From positions 62,001-126,000 of the forward strand of contig BDIU01000005.1 in the NCBI GenBank assembly GCA_002118135.1: DNA of 64,000 nt. The letters run 5' to 3'. The notes below the pieces were generated by a model, which was given only the letters and a program-made list of their open reading frames with translations, was not told where the DNA came from and did no database searches. This document shows positions 34,901 through 46,900 of this stretch, piece after piece; within the stretch, counting starts at the first letter, position 1; each line of letters opens with the position of its first letter. Source of the stretch: Trebouxia sp. TZW2008. Taxonomy: Eukaryota; Chlorophyta; Trebouxiophyceae; Trebouxiales; Trebouxiaceae. A program made the translations under genes and the position numbers.

Positions 34901-36621
34901 TGCACTGCAGGAATACACTACTGCATTGAGCCGTCGATGGCAAAGCACTGAAAGCGTGCAGTGGTGAGGGCAATGCTGTTGCGTAGAAGAGCCCTGCACT
35001 TCTGCAATACTGCAGCAATATGCTTCTTGCAGATCAGCATGCATTGATGCTGCAGTCCTGCAGCCTTGTGTTTTAGGCGTCAGCAGTAGATGCTGTGTTT
35101 GCCATCATTTGCTGCATATCTGTCCCAGAGCAATGCATTACCAAGCCCGGTAGTTGCTGGCAGCGACCTGAAAGTCTGCAGTGATGAAGGCAATGCTGTT
35201 GCACTGAAGACCCCTGCAGCCCTGCAGCATTCAGCCCTCAGTACCAGTAGCACATGCTGTACTGTACAGCATCTGGTGCTAGCACTAAGGACACAATGCT
35301 GCACTCGCCACACAAACTGAGCCATGATTCATGATTCAAGCGCTTGCTGGACCTGGCTTGAAGCAAAATTGTAGGGTGGTCGGCACGCAAAAAAGCAGCT
35401 CTGCAGCGTTGTGCCCTGAGTCCACCAGCAGCTGCTGTACTTGCCAGCAAGCACTGCATCTGGTGCTGGTCGTCTGGGCATAATGCGGCACCTGTCACAC
35501 AAAGTGAGCCAAGGTTCATGAGTCAGGCGCTTGCTCGATCATGCTTCGAGCTATGGTTGGCATGCAAATTTGTGCAAGCCATGATGCATCTTGACAGCAA
35601 ATACAAGTTGGCATGCAAATTCTGTACGAGCATCACTGCATGTTGACTTGGAATGTATGGTCAGCACGCAAGCCTGCACAAGCAAGATGCCATTTTGGCA
35701 GACAGCATTTTGACTCAGCAATGCTGTATTTATGTGGACCAGGCTCTCAGCAGACCATTTTATCTTTGACATGCTGATTTGCAAGGAGCAGCAATACATG
35801 CTGAATGTGAATGTATGGTTGACATGCAAGCCTGCACAAGCAATGATGCATATGGGTTGAGAACTAAACTATGCTGGGTGTGTATGGTCCAGGCGCGAGC
35901 CTTGCTGCAAAGCAAGCAGCTGGATCTGGCTTTGCAGACGGCAAGACAAGCCTTCGAAAAGCAGCGCACACAAGAGCTGCAGCAGGCAAGTGTCTGAACA
36001 TGTCTTGCATTTGGTTCTGTTGTCTGTAGCTTGATTCTGCTGTTTTGCTTGCCAAGTAGGAAGCTTTTTGAAAGTTGATATGTGCTGCGTTCAGCAATTG
36101 TAGTGGCTGCTGAGTCTGTCTGTACATACACGTACAACACCATGCAACAAGTTCATGCAAAATGCCTATGTGCTGATTTGAAGGATCTGACAGCAGTTCA
36201 GCATGCTAGCTTGTTTGGTGTGTTGGATGTGACAATATATGATGTACATGCTGCATGGCTGCAGCTTGTGCAAGAGATTGAGAAAGCGCAGAAGATGGCA
36301 GCAAGAAAAGACTACTACCAAATACTTGGACTGGCACAATCTTGTCATGAACGGGAAGTCAAACAGGCATACCGAGAAATGGCAAAGAAGTATCATCCAG
36401 ATAAAGCAGAAGTTCAAGGTCTCACTGTCCAACAGGCTGAAGCCAAGTTTACTGACATCGCTGAAGCTTACGAGGTTTTGTCTGATAGTGAGAAGCGCGC
36501 AGCATATGATAGAGGTGATGATGTCGAGGTGCATCAACATTCTGGATTCCCTGGAGGGTTTTCGGGTGGCTTTCCTGGTGGTTTTCGACAACAGACGCAC
36601 TTCACTTTTCATTTTGGTTGA
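28957..36621 (+). CDS. DNAJC3: DNAJC3/P58IPK-like ER-luminal TPR-J co-chaperone (9 exons, 477 aa)
   Basis: Exons: 28957-29005, 29131-29374, 29604-29756, 31187-31308, 31759-31964, 32639-32763, 33307-33397, 35893-35989 and 36275-36621. All phases agree and total 478 codons with stop, matching the usual 480-500 aa. Exon 1 encodes a short hydrophobic signal peptide (MRVCTAWQFACCLLFVGSA), pointing to the ER lumen. TPR helices follow (AGHYTSAVDLYSSAI, ALFLRGKSYFYLDD, DWSSAERLYAEA, ARALLQSKQLDLAL). The J domain starts at RKDYYQILGL and carries the essential HPD in KYHPDKA. A Gly/Phe-rich tail ends THFTFHFG, as in plant homologues. Family role: binds unfolded clients through the TPRs and hands them to BiP, stimulating its ATPase; part of the unfolded-protein response. 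Exon 32504-32612 is a near copy of exon 32639-32763. Confidence 0.96.
30840..31165 (+). repeat. Echo array of the GSVTAAQTKRAL exon
   Basis: Before the functional exon 31187-31308 there are copies at about 30854-30965 (nearly full length, encoding GSVSAAQTQRALTAAFE), 31014-31070 and 31099-31160. All follow a TTGCAG or TGCAG acceptor. The first could splice in phase to exon 29604-29756. Confidence 0.88.
31585..31690 (+). repeat. Echo of the VVAMLGVLLKGQHDNVQALF exon
   Basis: A copy of the first 100 bases of exon 31759-31964, with its TTTGCAG acceptor, lies about 170 bp upstream. The first 60 bases are almost identical; the reading then diverges after LFL. Confidence 0.92.
32504..32612 (+). 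repeat. Near-identical duplicate exon of DNAJC3
   Basis: It starts after a TGCAG acceptor in phase 0 and encodes AEDAEGKKDWSTAERLY and the rest of the TPR helix, almost matching the downstream exon 32639-32763 (AEEAEGAKDWSSAERLY). The donor is lost or moved: after AATGCTGCGCT the copy runs into CATTGGCTGAC instead of CTGGGCCTTTGC. It could act as an alternative exon only with a cryptic donor. Confidence 0.8.
33480..35500. repeat. Two-unit satellite array inside a DNAJC3 intron
   Basis: The intron between exons 33307-33397 and 35893-35989 is filled by two diverged, related units of about 140 and 175 bp. Unit starts, marked by GCAATGYTGTTG variants, are near 33551, 33733, 33877, 34014, 34197, 34337, 34510, 34655, 34826, 34970 and 35190. 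Type A continues TCTCATGCTGCCTGGCATTT and CATCAGCATGTCTGCACT; type B continues AGAGCCCTGCAGTTCTGCAG and CAGCAACATTTGCTGTCAAG. The order reads B A A B A B A B A B B. Open frames across it are Cys/His/Leu-rich by-products, not genes. Confidence 0.93.
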
Positions 36622-37015
36622 CTGCAGTTTTGTTGCTCGCAAGAGCACATGTACCCTTGTAACAGCTGTGGCCAAGCCAGACCCTACGTGAGTATTGCAG
36701 GTGTGCATGGACATACATGCAGTAGCAAGCAATTTCCATGCAATACACCTTGCAGGCACGGTAAGCATCATGGCATATCACGGCATGGGTATCCGTCTGG
36801 GCAACACGGTATTGGGCGGGACAGCACAAAGTCCATGCATGTTTTTGGTTCTGCAACATTGTGAAAGAGGGAACATTCGTTCTGCTGTGCCTCTGAAGGT
36901 GTAACCCGCTCAACCGCGTATATACATGTCATGAAATCACAGTACGGGGTTCTGAGATGACCTGCCAAAGCTGTGTATATGCGAAAGCAATGCTCTGGAG
37001 CACTCTAGCTGGAGG
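36622..37015. other. Convergent 3' region of DNAJC3 and the PAC1-like gene
   Basis: Plus-strand TGTAA elements at 36656-36660 and 36900-36904 are candidate poly(A) signals for DNAJC3. No exon or RNA gene is seen. Confidence 0.45.
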
Positions 37016-39435
37016 TCATATGTACATGAAATTGTTTGACGAAGCTGCAGCCAGACTTTTGCCAGCATCGCTGACGGCCTTGAGCACTGCATCAGGCTGC
37101 AAAAAGGTGCTCCCATGAACCTTGAGTATGTCACTAGTGTAATGCGCTAGCTGTTGGAGACTGGCTTTGTCAGGCACTGGCCTTGCCTCTATCCCCACCA
37201 AAGCTGTGGCACTAAGCTGGCGTACCTGCAGTGAGTGTCAACTGAGTCTGAGTGTCAAAGTCAGCTGTCACGGATCCCTTGAGCCTCCCGAGGAAAGGTG
37301 CATGCAGCAAACACAAGACAGTACTTGCAAGCCATTGTGCACAACATGCGTGCAAGATGCAAGTCCAAATGAAAAAGCTGTACTAGTACTGTACTGACAG
37401 TAATGTCAGACGTGTCAATGGCAGCTTCTGTTCACCAAAGCAGACAAGGGTGCTCAGGGCAGCAGTGAGCAGCATGTAGACACTTCCTGCGTCATGACCA
37501 ATGCATTCATGCAACCGGCTTCCTTTTACAGATGCTCTCATCATGAAGCTCAACAGCATAAATCTTTTTGACTCAAATTTTTGCAATGTGATTGTACCTC
37601 TGCATATTGGATAGCTGCTGCTGCTAGTCCTGTGATCAGACTGCCTGAGGGGAGTTGAGGTAGGTGAGGCCCCTTCTTGGTCTGCTCTTTGGCAGCAGCT
37701 GTCTGCACCACAAAATGCAGGACCTCTTCGCTGGGGTCACCTGGACCTCTATAGCTGAAAGCCTGCACAACAAAGCATTATGTCAAGCCCTGTGATCAAA
37801 CCGCCTGAAGGGAGTGGAGGCACTTGGAGTCCCTGTTTGGTCTGCTCATGAGCAGCAGCTGTCGGCATCACAAAATCCAAGGCCTCTTCCCTATGGTCAC
37901 CTGGACCTCTATAGTTGAAAGCCTGCATGACATAACTCTATGTCAATCTATGTCAACTCTGTGACATGCACCTGACATGTCAAAGCTAGACAGGGTCAAC
38001 GCCTCTTGCCTGCAGCGTGCTTGAGCACATGGTGACTTCAACCACTGCGTGGATTTATGGTTTAGGGTTTAGGTCCTTTGCATATATGCGCACTTTGTAA
38101 CTGCTATTGCATGATTCTAGATCAGCTGAGTTCAATTTGCTGTTGGAACAAGATATGCACCAGCAAGGCTGATTGTCCGGCGCTGCAACCGCAAGCACAG
38201 ATGTTCACTGAACTACATGCACAACATCTCAGGCATTTGTGAGGCCTTTTGTGCAAGGGCATCATGTGTAGAACATGCTAGACACGGCAAATACCCGACA
38301 TGGCAACTCCCTGATGCTCAAAGTGCAGCGCATGCACTGGAGGAAATGCTCGACATGCAAATGTTTGTCAGAGGGGCGTACTGGGAGTGAGGCTGTTACA
38401 AGAATGTGTTGTGGCTGAACAACACGCAGGAGACCCTTCAACCAGCTAGTCGCCCTTTCTGGCTGCACTTCAGATGGACAAAACACCAACAGGCTGCTGT
38501 TGCTGTGCTGACTGTCTTGCACACTCAACGTCTTGATGTGCTCAAAGATTGGGTTGGGTTGGGAGACGCGCCGTATTTGGCTTTGCTGGGTTGATGGGTT
38601 CTGAGCTGAGTCTGAGAGCAGGAACATGAAGTACATCTTGTCTGCTGAGCTGGGGAGTGCAAATGTGGCACCTTGTGCTTGCTCCTGGAACATAATGACG
38701 CCAGCAGCCTGTAGAGTGAAAGAGTTTCAGCCAGCCAACAAGGCTGATGGCATATGCCACATGATGGCAATGACTATGTATCCTTCAGATCCAGCCAGAC
38801 GATGACCTGGTGAAACGCACACCCCAAAGAGTCCAACTGCACAAAGAAATGCAGGAGAGGTTTTGCAGCTTGTATGATACACTACAGCTGCCATTCCTGA
38901 AGGTGATTAGCATGTAAGCTCATAATCAGAGATTACACACCTGCTGCGTAGGGCAACAATGTCGGAACAGCTGACATGAAGCTGGACTTGAGGCTAGTAC
39001 CTGCACAGCTCCAGTGCTATGTCTATGCGAAAGGCAAGAAGGGACATGGTGCTGCTGCTATGAACAGCACAGGCACTGCTTACCAGTTGCTTGACATTAA
39101 GCTTTCCGTCAGCAAACGCAGACGATGTGGCTGGGTCCCACTGCAGATACAGAGAGGACTGAGTCGGCATATTATGGCGGATCAACCCGAGTTGGGTGAG
39201 CTCAACGATTGTGTGAGCTCAACAATTGCCACTTCAAGCTTACAAATATAGCGGGAGGCTGACTGGTTGCATGCGCATCTGCCATCGCGGCCATCTCCTC
39301 ATCTTGGTCGGCATTTCTTGTCGGGAAGTCCGCTGCAGCACAGATTTTTGGTCAGATCGCCACAGATCGCCGGAGATTAATGACATGCTACACTGACTGA
39401 AATGGCCTACCTGTCAGGGGATCAGACATGTCCAT
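37016..39435 (-). CDS. PSMG1: PSMG1/PAC1-like proteasome assembly chaperone 1 (exons partly resolved)
   Basis: Resolved exons: 39411-39435 (ATG), 39244-39332, 39084-39140, one with ends near 38388-38520, 37598-37762 and 37016-37225 (stop). A small exon near 39003-39062 is likely; the middle is not fully resolved. Similarity to PAC1 rests on the central strand LLVFCPSEVQPERATSWL followed by QHILVTASLPV, the segment LPSGSLITGLAAAAIQYAE (compare the conserved LPxAVLxYCQ), and a short hydrophobic C-terminus SSNNFMYI resembling the family's C-terminal YxI/T motif. PAC1 pairs with PAC2 and helps build the alpha ring of the 20S proteasome in the cytosol. Similarity is from memory of the family, so the name is probable and not certain. 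A diverged copy of exon 37598-37762 lies just upstream. Confidence 0.68.
37780..37932 (-). repeat. Echo of PAC1-like exon 37598-37762
   Basis: An almost full-length copy lies directly 5' of the functional exon, starting with the same GCAGGCTTTCAACTATAGAGG context. It covers the AFSYRGPGDPSEEVL region through LPSGGLITG with several frame-breaking changes. Confidence 0.9.
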
Positions 39436-39624
39436 ATTTGCTACAAGTCGAAGCCGTCTCTGGAAAACACGTCAGTTGAACGCGCAGACTGGGACTAGGT
39501 GCAAGCTGAACGCGTTTGCTGTGGCTGCAGCTGGGACCCTAGCTATATAGTCAACTTTGCTCAGCATGCGTCACCAGACCTATTTTGCCTGGGCTTGCAA
39601 TTGTCGTTGGACACAGCGCACACT
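39436..39624. promoter_or_regulatory. Short divergent promoter region
   Basis: Only 189 bp separate the PAC1-like ATG from the COA3-like ATG, so both promoters must be compact or overlap. No named motif is visible. Confidence 0.5.
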
Positions 39625-39843
39625 ATGTCCGAACCTCCAGTGCGTATTCGAGCTGGTCCAGGAAGAACCGCTGCGCTGCCCATGCCAAAGAAGTACTTGC
39701 CAAATTGGGCTGTAGCTGGAATCTTGACAGCTTTTGTGGGTGCTACTTACTATTCTTCTATGCATGCTGTTGGCACTGACGACGTGACTCAAGAACTACA
39801 GCGTGAAGCAGCTCGCCAAGAGGCTGTCGAGCGAGCCCACTGA
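39625..39843 (+). CDS. Small single-pass membrane protein, COA3-like (72 aa)
   Basis: One uninterrupted frame of 72 codons. The ATG at 39625 follows a longer leader that has no better start. The protein has a basic, Pro/Arg-rich N-terminus (VRIRAGPGRTAALP), KKYLPNWAV, a single transmembrane helix (AGILTAFVGATYYSSM) and a charged, Gln/Glu-rich helix (DDVTQELQREAARQE). This layout matches COA3/CCDC56-type cytochrome c oxidase assembly factors of the mitochondrial inner membrane, which have one helix with YTFYS-like residues and an acidic helix after it. Such short proteins give weak evidence, so another small mitochondrial membrane protein is possible. The next gene starts 49 bp after its stop with no TGTAA poly(A) signal in between. 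Confidence 0.55.
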   Translation: MSEPPVRIRAGPGRTAALPMPKKYLPNWAVAGILTAFVGATYYSSMHAVGTDDVTQELQREAARQEAVERAH

Positions 39844-39892
39844 AGCCAATATTTCAGCACTTGGCTTCAGTCAGCATATACCTTTGATCAGT

Positions 39893-40614
39893 ATGGCCAC
39901 AGAGCTCAAACCCATGCAGACAACGCAGCAGGAGCAGCGACCGCCAACAGGCCACGAGCAGCGAGTTTACAAGGTATACAGATTGCGTAACGCATCACTC
40001 ATGGTGCTACAGGCGTGCTGAACAGCTAACTCTGTGCAGGCATGCAGCCTGATTCCAAAAGGCAAGGTGTCGACTTACAAAGCACTAGCAGAAGTATTAG
40101 GCTCATCTCCAAGAGCGGTTGGTCAGGTAGAGCATCAAGGCCAGTCTGTCCTGTGGTTCATTGCATCTGCTCAAAATTTAGATCTGTAGTAGCCAAGCAC
40201 TTCAAAGTGTAGTGCCAGCACGCAAAGCTGAGCTGATATGACATGTTTGCAAAGCAGGCCCTCAGGCGCAACCCATATGCCCCACAAGTGCCTTGTCACC
40301 GAGTTGTAAGCAGCTCTTTGCAGATAGGCGGCTTCAATGGGACCTGGGTAAGCCATCTTGTGACAAACCTTCGCATTTGATGTGAAGCGAAAAGCCTGTG
40401 TGGTGAATTGCACGAGGTGCAGTGGGTGAACTGCTCTCATTTCTGAAAGGCTCTGAGTGACGGTTCGTTTTGAATGCAGGGTAAAAGTGCTCAAGTGCGC
40501 AAGAAAAGGGAAATGCTGCAAAATGAAGGCGTTGCCTTTGATGACGAGGGTACAGTTGCAACAGAGTCAGTCATGCCATGCAAAGAGCTGACAAACAGCT
40601 ACAGCCTGCACTGA
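39893..40614 (+). CDS. MGMT/ATL-family O6-alkylguanine DNA alkyltransferase-like protein (4 exons, 130 aa)
   Basis: Exons 39893-39973, 40040-40126, 40258-40347 and 40480-40614 are all phase 0, giving 130 aa and stop. The DNA-binding domain is complete: winged-helix GHEQRVYKACSLIPKGKVST, YKALAEVLGSSPRAVGQAL with the arginine that fills the DNA gap (SPRAVG), and the active-site loop PYAPQVPCHRVV with the nucleophilic Cys in PCHRV. Short alkyltransferase-like (ATL) proteins carry Trp in place of this Cys; here the Cys is present, so stoichiometric alkyl transfer is chemically possible. The protein lacks the N-terminal domain of full MGMT, as small ATL and algal forms do. A 40-residue charged tail follows GGFNGTWGKSAQVRKKREML. 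It lies right behind the COA3-like frame. Confidence 0.92.
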
Positions 40615-40991
40615 CCACGCTTACACTCTCAAGAGGCTTCGTAACGCCAGCACTCAAAAGCACATGCCAAAGTGCTGACAAGCAAGTATTGTCTGAGGAC
40701 CCTCTACGCAGCTGATCTAGTAACATCGAGTTCTATAGAGAATTCTGTGTAGCTATAACTCTGTCACAGCACTTGTACAATCAGCAAGCAGTCGTTTGCA
40801 GTTTATGGAACACGAAATGTATAAACTAACATCCTGCTGAGGAAATTGGCTGACCAACTCAAGTCAGCAGCTAGCTACTCGACTGCATATTCGGACCAAA
40901 ACACTCACACAACTTTCAGAAGTTCACCACCAAGCAAAGAATACTTCCCTAACATTCTACAAGCGACAGCACATATGAACAGGGCCCTCAC

Positions 40992-43900
40992 TCAGAATTG
41001 ATCTGAAACTGGATGCACCCGGTTGTCAAGGCTTGTCCTGCCAGGCGTGGCTGGGGACTTGATTGCCTGAGCTCTGCTGTCAACCCGACTGGGCAAATGG
41101 AAAAATCGCCGCCGCTGGCGGTGCCGCAATGTTTTGAGCGCCATTCGGCACTTCTGCGAGACACTGTACATGGGGCTGCTGCTGCCTATTCGACTGCCAT
41201 AGTCCAGATCCTGCACAACAAGCATTGCTTTTCAGATCATTTGCCAGCTGCACACAATATGGAGGTTGTGCCAAATCTCTGGCATCTGTTGAAGGTACTT
41301 ATGATCCTAGCATGCTCCTGAATCAGATGACATGCATGGGGCAGATGCATGAAGCAGATGACACGCATGAGGGTGAGAACATGCTCCGATCGTTGCTTAC
41401 CTCGAAGTAGCAGCAGGTCTGCATGATGTATCTGAAGGCTTCAGGATCTGGTGGCTCAATTTGGAGCTCGGCATTCACCAGCAGCGTCAAGACCGCAGCT
41501 GCTTCTTGCCTCTCCTCATTTGTATGGTCCTTGAACTCATTCCTGAGGTCACTACTGACGCTCGGCAAGCTGCCAATTTCCGACTGCGACGTGCGACTAG
41601 GGCGGTCAAGCCAGCCGGTGCCGCCGAGGTCGGTGGCTGAACCGTGCCGATGTGAGGCAGGCTGCATACTCCTGTCCCGCCGGCCTATTAGCATCAAGGC
41701 CGAGCCACAAGGGCAGCATAAGCAACCACCTTCGTGATGCATTTCTTCCGCTACCGGCAATGGCGCTCCAAGAATGTGTAGAGCCCTCAGAGAATGAAAC
41801 CTGCCAGTGTCTACATTGCCTGCTGCCATCCACATGCTGGCCATGTGCCTGTTCCACCTGCAGGCATGAAGCTGAAAGTTGAGAGGGGACTGTCACAATC
41901 TTGCATCCTGCAAGTCTGCAGCAAACATGGGGGATGTCCTTTACTGTCCAAGCAGCTCATGTTCAATACATATGCTGCATGACCATGCCTTTTTAACACA
42001 CAACTTCAAAAGTAAAGACGACAAACTGCTTTGGTGGCGGCCCCAGCTTCATTTGCATATTGCAGGACGCAATAATTGCTGACATGCAAGCAACACTGCA
42101 AGACACCCCAAACGACAAGCCTCTTCAGGATATACCTGGCATGCCGCACTCTCGAGACAGGTACAAGGGAGGGGCCAGGGGTTTGCGGCATGCCGGGGCT
42201 CATGCTGGCTGTGCGCTGTAAGGCAACCCCACGCGGCGGCCTGTTGGACATGACACGGCTCTTGTCCAGCTCTTTGTTCATTGTCTCCAGCAGAACCTCT
42301 GCTTTCTTGAACAGATGCAAGGCCTGCACATTTGTTGCAAGGAATGTTACCACAAATGGTACCCTGGTATCAACAATTGCCTACCGTGCAGTGTCTGTGA
42401 TCTGATCCCATGCAAGCTCACGCTGTCAGATTCTGTCAGCACAAACATGGAACACAATAGTATGGCAAACTTGTGAGTCATGTCACAGCAACTAAATTGT
42501 CTAATTGGCTTGTCAGCTACTGTGGAGCCAGAACAGCACTAGTGCAACGCTCAAAAACTCATGGCACAGAATGCTTTTTGGGTGCTGAGACAGTTTTGTG
42601 TCTTTCAGCCATTTGTTACCTGATGGTGATCAATGCCCTCCATAGCCTCTTCAGCCGCCATCTCCCAGTACTGAATGGCCTTCACAGCCCGTTTCCACTC
42701 AGCAGACTCCACTGAGTGGCAAGACTTGCTATAGTGAAAGGCCACAGTGGTGGTTGAGGCTCTAGGCAGGCTGGTCTCCAGTGCCTCTGCCAAGCGTGCA
42801 TGCAGGCCTCGCCGCTGAGCAAAGGGGATCAAGTCATACGCGACATCCCGTGCTAGCACCTACATGCTGAAATGCCTGAAACCATTGTTTAAGTACATTA
42901 AGGCACATGCCAAACTCTACGGCAAAAGCTGTCCTACAGATGTCTGCTGAAGGGACAAATACATCAGGATGAATCGCAGGGAGAGAGGTTCAGCATGCAG
43001 CAAAAAGCGAAGCACAGCACACCTGGACAAATTGGAAAGCTCTGGAAGCCTTTGCCAGGCTCCAGACACAGTATGCAGCACAGCACAGCTCAGCACAGCA
43101 CACCTAACATTTCCGGAGTCTAGGATGCCCTTGCAGGGCTGTGGATACAGCAAAGCACAGCGCATCAAAAGCAATTCTGTACTGCTTGCGGCGCCGACAA
43201 TGCAGTACATAGCACAGCACAGTACAGCGCAGCATAGCAGACCTGGGCAAAGTCCCAGGAGTCTGGAATGCCCTTGCAGGCCTTCAGAAATCCGGCATTC
43301 TCCAGGTCTTGCATGTCGTTCCTGAGGTCCTGCCGGCTGCTGGTGCTCTCCTTTGAGTCATCTTGCACCACTGACATGGGATGAATGAGCAGCAGCAGGT
43401 CCAGCGCCACTGACATCAGACCCATCACGCTTGCAACCTGTGACCACAGCACCCAGTTTGGCTATGGCAAGAAGAAGTCAGATGCAGGTAGTCATAGAAT
43501 GCAGCTAGTAGCATGCATGCCATCCTCAATCAGGGCAAGACTTGGGCTTGGGCGGTGCAGTTTGTCACGCTTTAGCAGCATTACATAAATGCTGATGCTT
43601 GCAGAGGCTGTTATCAAATACCTTGCTGTGGGCTATGCAACTGATAAGCAGCAGCAGTCGCACAGTCAGTCAGCAGCATCTAACATCAAGCCAAGCACTT
43701 GCAGCGGCCAGGAGATGAATTCACAAGGTGCTTGATGTGCCTGCATGATTGCCATCGTCATTGGCATACCCAGCAGTGAGGTTTGATCCTGCTAGGCGCA
43801 CAGAGATTCAGTCAAAACCAATTAAAATTCATTTCGGTATGACAAAATCACAAGTCACACGTGAGCTAATTCATATGCCACGCAATCTTGATGCTTTACG

Positions 43901-46900
43901 CATACAGAAGCATTTGGAATCATGTCTGCGCTGTGATGTAACAGTATGGTCTAGAATTGGGGGGTCACCTTGAGCGTGAGCTGTTGGCTGGGCCTGAGGT
44001 GGTCTATCCGGTCTGTGATGACATGGTGTATGCTGACTCGGATGTTGCTGAAGATCAGCAAGTCCTGCTCACCCAGCTCAGTGCCTTCTGCCAGGTGGAT
44101 GTTGTTGTGCTGGAAGTACAACACAGCCTGCACCGCGATTGTATTCATTTGAAAGCGCATTCTTGGTGCAACAGCTGAGGCTTGGACCTTGCAGCATTCA
44201 TGTCAGATTGCAGAGCCCTGCAAAAGAGCTTGCTTCTCAACATTGCAGTTGCATGTGATCACAAGCAGACTGTCCACAAGTTGCATGCTTGAATCTAGAC
44301 ACCATCAAATTCAGAAACTAATGGCAGGAAAGGGAGGATGTGGAATGTTATGGTCACATTGGGCGGAGGGCTGTAGCATCAACAGGCTGGCAAACAGTTG
44401 GTGTGCTTTTGTCAAAGACCTGCAGCCTTGAAAGTGTATCTATGATACCAGTTCAATTCATCAAATCACCACACTTGAGCTGAATGATGGAGGTTTGCTG
44501 ACCTGTTCAACATACAAGGGCAGCCCCCCAGTGCGCTCATGCACAGCAGCAGCGATCTGGTCAGGGATGTTGTCCCGGTCTAGCGCCACGCTCATGAACT
44601 GCTGGACCTCAGCAGCCGTAAAGGGCTGCAGGGTCATGTGCTGGTAGCAGGGCAGGCTCTGAATGGCCTTCAGAGACTGCTGAGCACTCTCAAAGATCAA
44701 GGCCCTTCCTGCATATAACACGAGGCTGAGTCAGCATCACTCTCTTACATGCTTTTTCATAGTAGAAGAAAAAGAAGTACGTCACATGCTTGAGCCAACC
44801 AGCAAGGCTAATTGCACGTGCCACACAGTACCAATGACTTTGCGTCCATCAGATTCAGTCAATTCATGGCATAGTGAAACACCTACTGAAAGATTATGCT
44901 AGTGAGGATCTATGACCCTGCTGGACGCATGCAAGGCTGATTGCACAGGGTGATGCTGCATACCACCACCCATTGTCTCTGTTGCTATCAAGTGTTGCCA
45001 GGCTGGTCCGTGCATGCAAGCCAATCAGGCTGCTACAGAAATGTCGGAACAAGAATCATAAAAGTCCAACAGGCTTGAGCAGGCAGCCAGGCAGGAGAAA
45101 TGATACCAGCTGATCTGTACAGAGACAACAGACATAGCAACAAAGAGCAGGGGACAACAGTGACACTTACCTTCCTCATGGCGGCTGGCAACGGCCAAGA
45201 CACCGTCATTTGGGCGCATAGTGGTGACCACCAGCACCTGCTCGCTCATGTTCTCCACCACAGTGGTAAGGAAGTGCCAGCTGATGCTGTCAAAGTGATG
45301 CAGGTCCTCCAGCATGATGGCCAAGGGGCCATATGCTGCCACAAACTCTTTCAACACCTGAATAGCCAACTCCCTTGTCAAGCAGGCGATTTGTGTGCTT
45401 TGGCATGACCTTGAGTCGTCCCGCCACCATAATGGAGAAGTGCCAGCTGATGTTGTCAAAGTGATGCAGCTTCGCCTTGTCAGCCATGCAAGATCTCAAT
45501 CCATTGTGTGTTGTTGACAAGATGCAAATCAGTTGCTATTGCATCTGCATGGTGCTCCACAAGCCACCTCATGTTACATGATTACACTCTGCAACAGGTT
45601 TGTACTGCAACATTGCGCGCTTGGCATATGATGCTGTTGCTGGTGCCTTTGAGCACTTGATTGTCCAGAACTTGATACAAAACAGGTAGTTTGACGGAAA
45701 CAACGTTAGCTATAAGGATTCACCTGAAGCAGCACTTCTTTGGCCTTTTGTGCCCGAACCTCATGACTCATCTCCATCCATGACGGCCCAGTGGCAGTCA
45801 TGCTGCCTTGCGTGCTGCGATGCAATGATTCATTGGCACTGCCGCGCATGGACCCCTCCATACTTCTTCTGCCTGAAGAAGAGGGCCCGCCAGGCCTGAT
45901 AGTCATGGCCCCTGCTAGGCGACGGCTGTTGCTCATCCCATCATCCAGCAGTTGTGGGTCTGTGATCTCAAAGCTGCCGGTGCTGCCTTGACTTCTAGCC
46001 ACATGATGAGTCACGCCAGATGCATTCCAGCGCCCAGTGAGAGAGCTGCATATCACAAGCCATATGCATGTTTTTGCAACAGGTAAACATGCAGGGCTCT
46101 CGATGTACCATTGCCATCCTCCTTATTCCACGGAGGGGACTTTGCTTACAATTCACATCTAAACAAATTGTTTGCACGCACACAGAACCAATAAAGGGCT
46201 GTGACTTTGTCATTCCCAAACACATGTTGCACTTTGGGAGCTGCCGCTACATGCATGGATCTGAGCGTCTGCAGAGCTGATACTGAGGGGGCCCAGGCCC
46301 CATATTGACTTATGCCCACAGAGAGAGCAGGATCAGTTGACATGGCAGGGTAAGATATTGCTATTTGCACCACCTGTTACTGTACAACAGATGCTTTTGC
46401 TCACAGTCAAAGCAGCGTCAGGTGGCGTGGCAATACACAGTCAAGGCATTGTGATACACACAAGCCAGCTGCTGCAAGCAAAACCTCACCTGAATCATAC
46501 AGGACACCGCTGAAAACAGTATCGGGAATGTATGATCATGCACAGTGCAGGAGCTTTCAATGCCAGAATGACAGAGCTAGAGCTTTTGACTCTGGCAGCC
46601 ATGGTCGAGCGCCTGCTGCTGCAGTGTGTGAGCTCATCACAACACTGAATGTTACTCTGCTAACATGTTCCAACTTATGGTACTGTTCACAATCAAAGCA
46701 GAAGTGCTCACCAAGCTTCTGATTGTAAGCTTGGAGCTCACCTTCCCAGAACGACAGAGCTTACAAGCAAAAAGAGCATGGGGTGTCATAGCAACGAGAA
46801 GACGAAAGATTACATTGCTAGAATGACAGAGCGAGATTGTTTCGTCTTGACAACCCCAGCAGACACTTCTGCTCACAGACAGATCAGCAATAAGTATTAC

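Noticed and set aside
33515..35044. Several 60-150 codon open frames rich in Cys, His and Leu
   Set aside because: They recur in each unit of the intronic satellite on both strands and carry no known motif. They are by-products of the repeat.
33480..35500. CRISPR-like array
   Set aside because: Units are 140-175 bp, diverged along their whole length and have no short constant repeat with unique spacers. The host is eukaryotic.
36082..36274. Extension of the DNAJC3 J-domain frame upstream of 36275
   Set aside because: The frame stays open by chance, but the acceptor at 36274 and the phase from exon 35893-35989 fix the exon start. The upstream part has no homology.
41606..41896. Alternative minus-strand frame HGQHVDGSRQCRHW over a cyclase exon
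   Set aside because: The overlapping frame ending in EAFRYIMQTCCYFE is open through the donor, is protein-like and fits the neighbouring exons.
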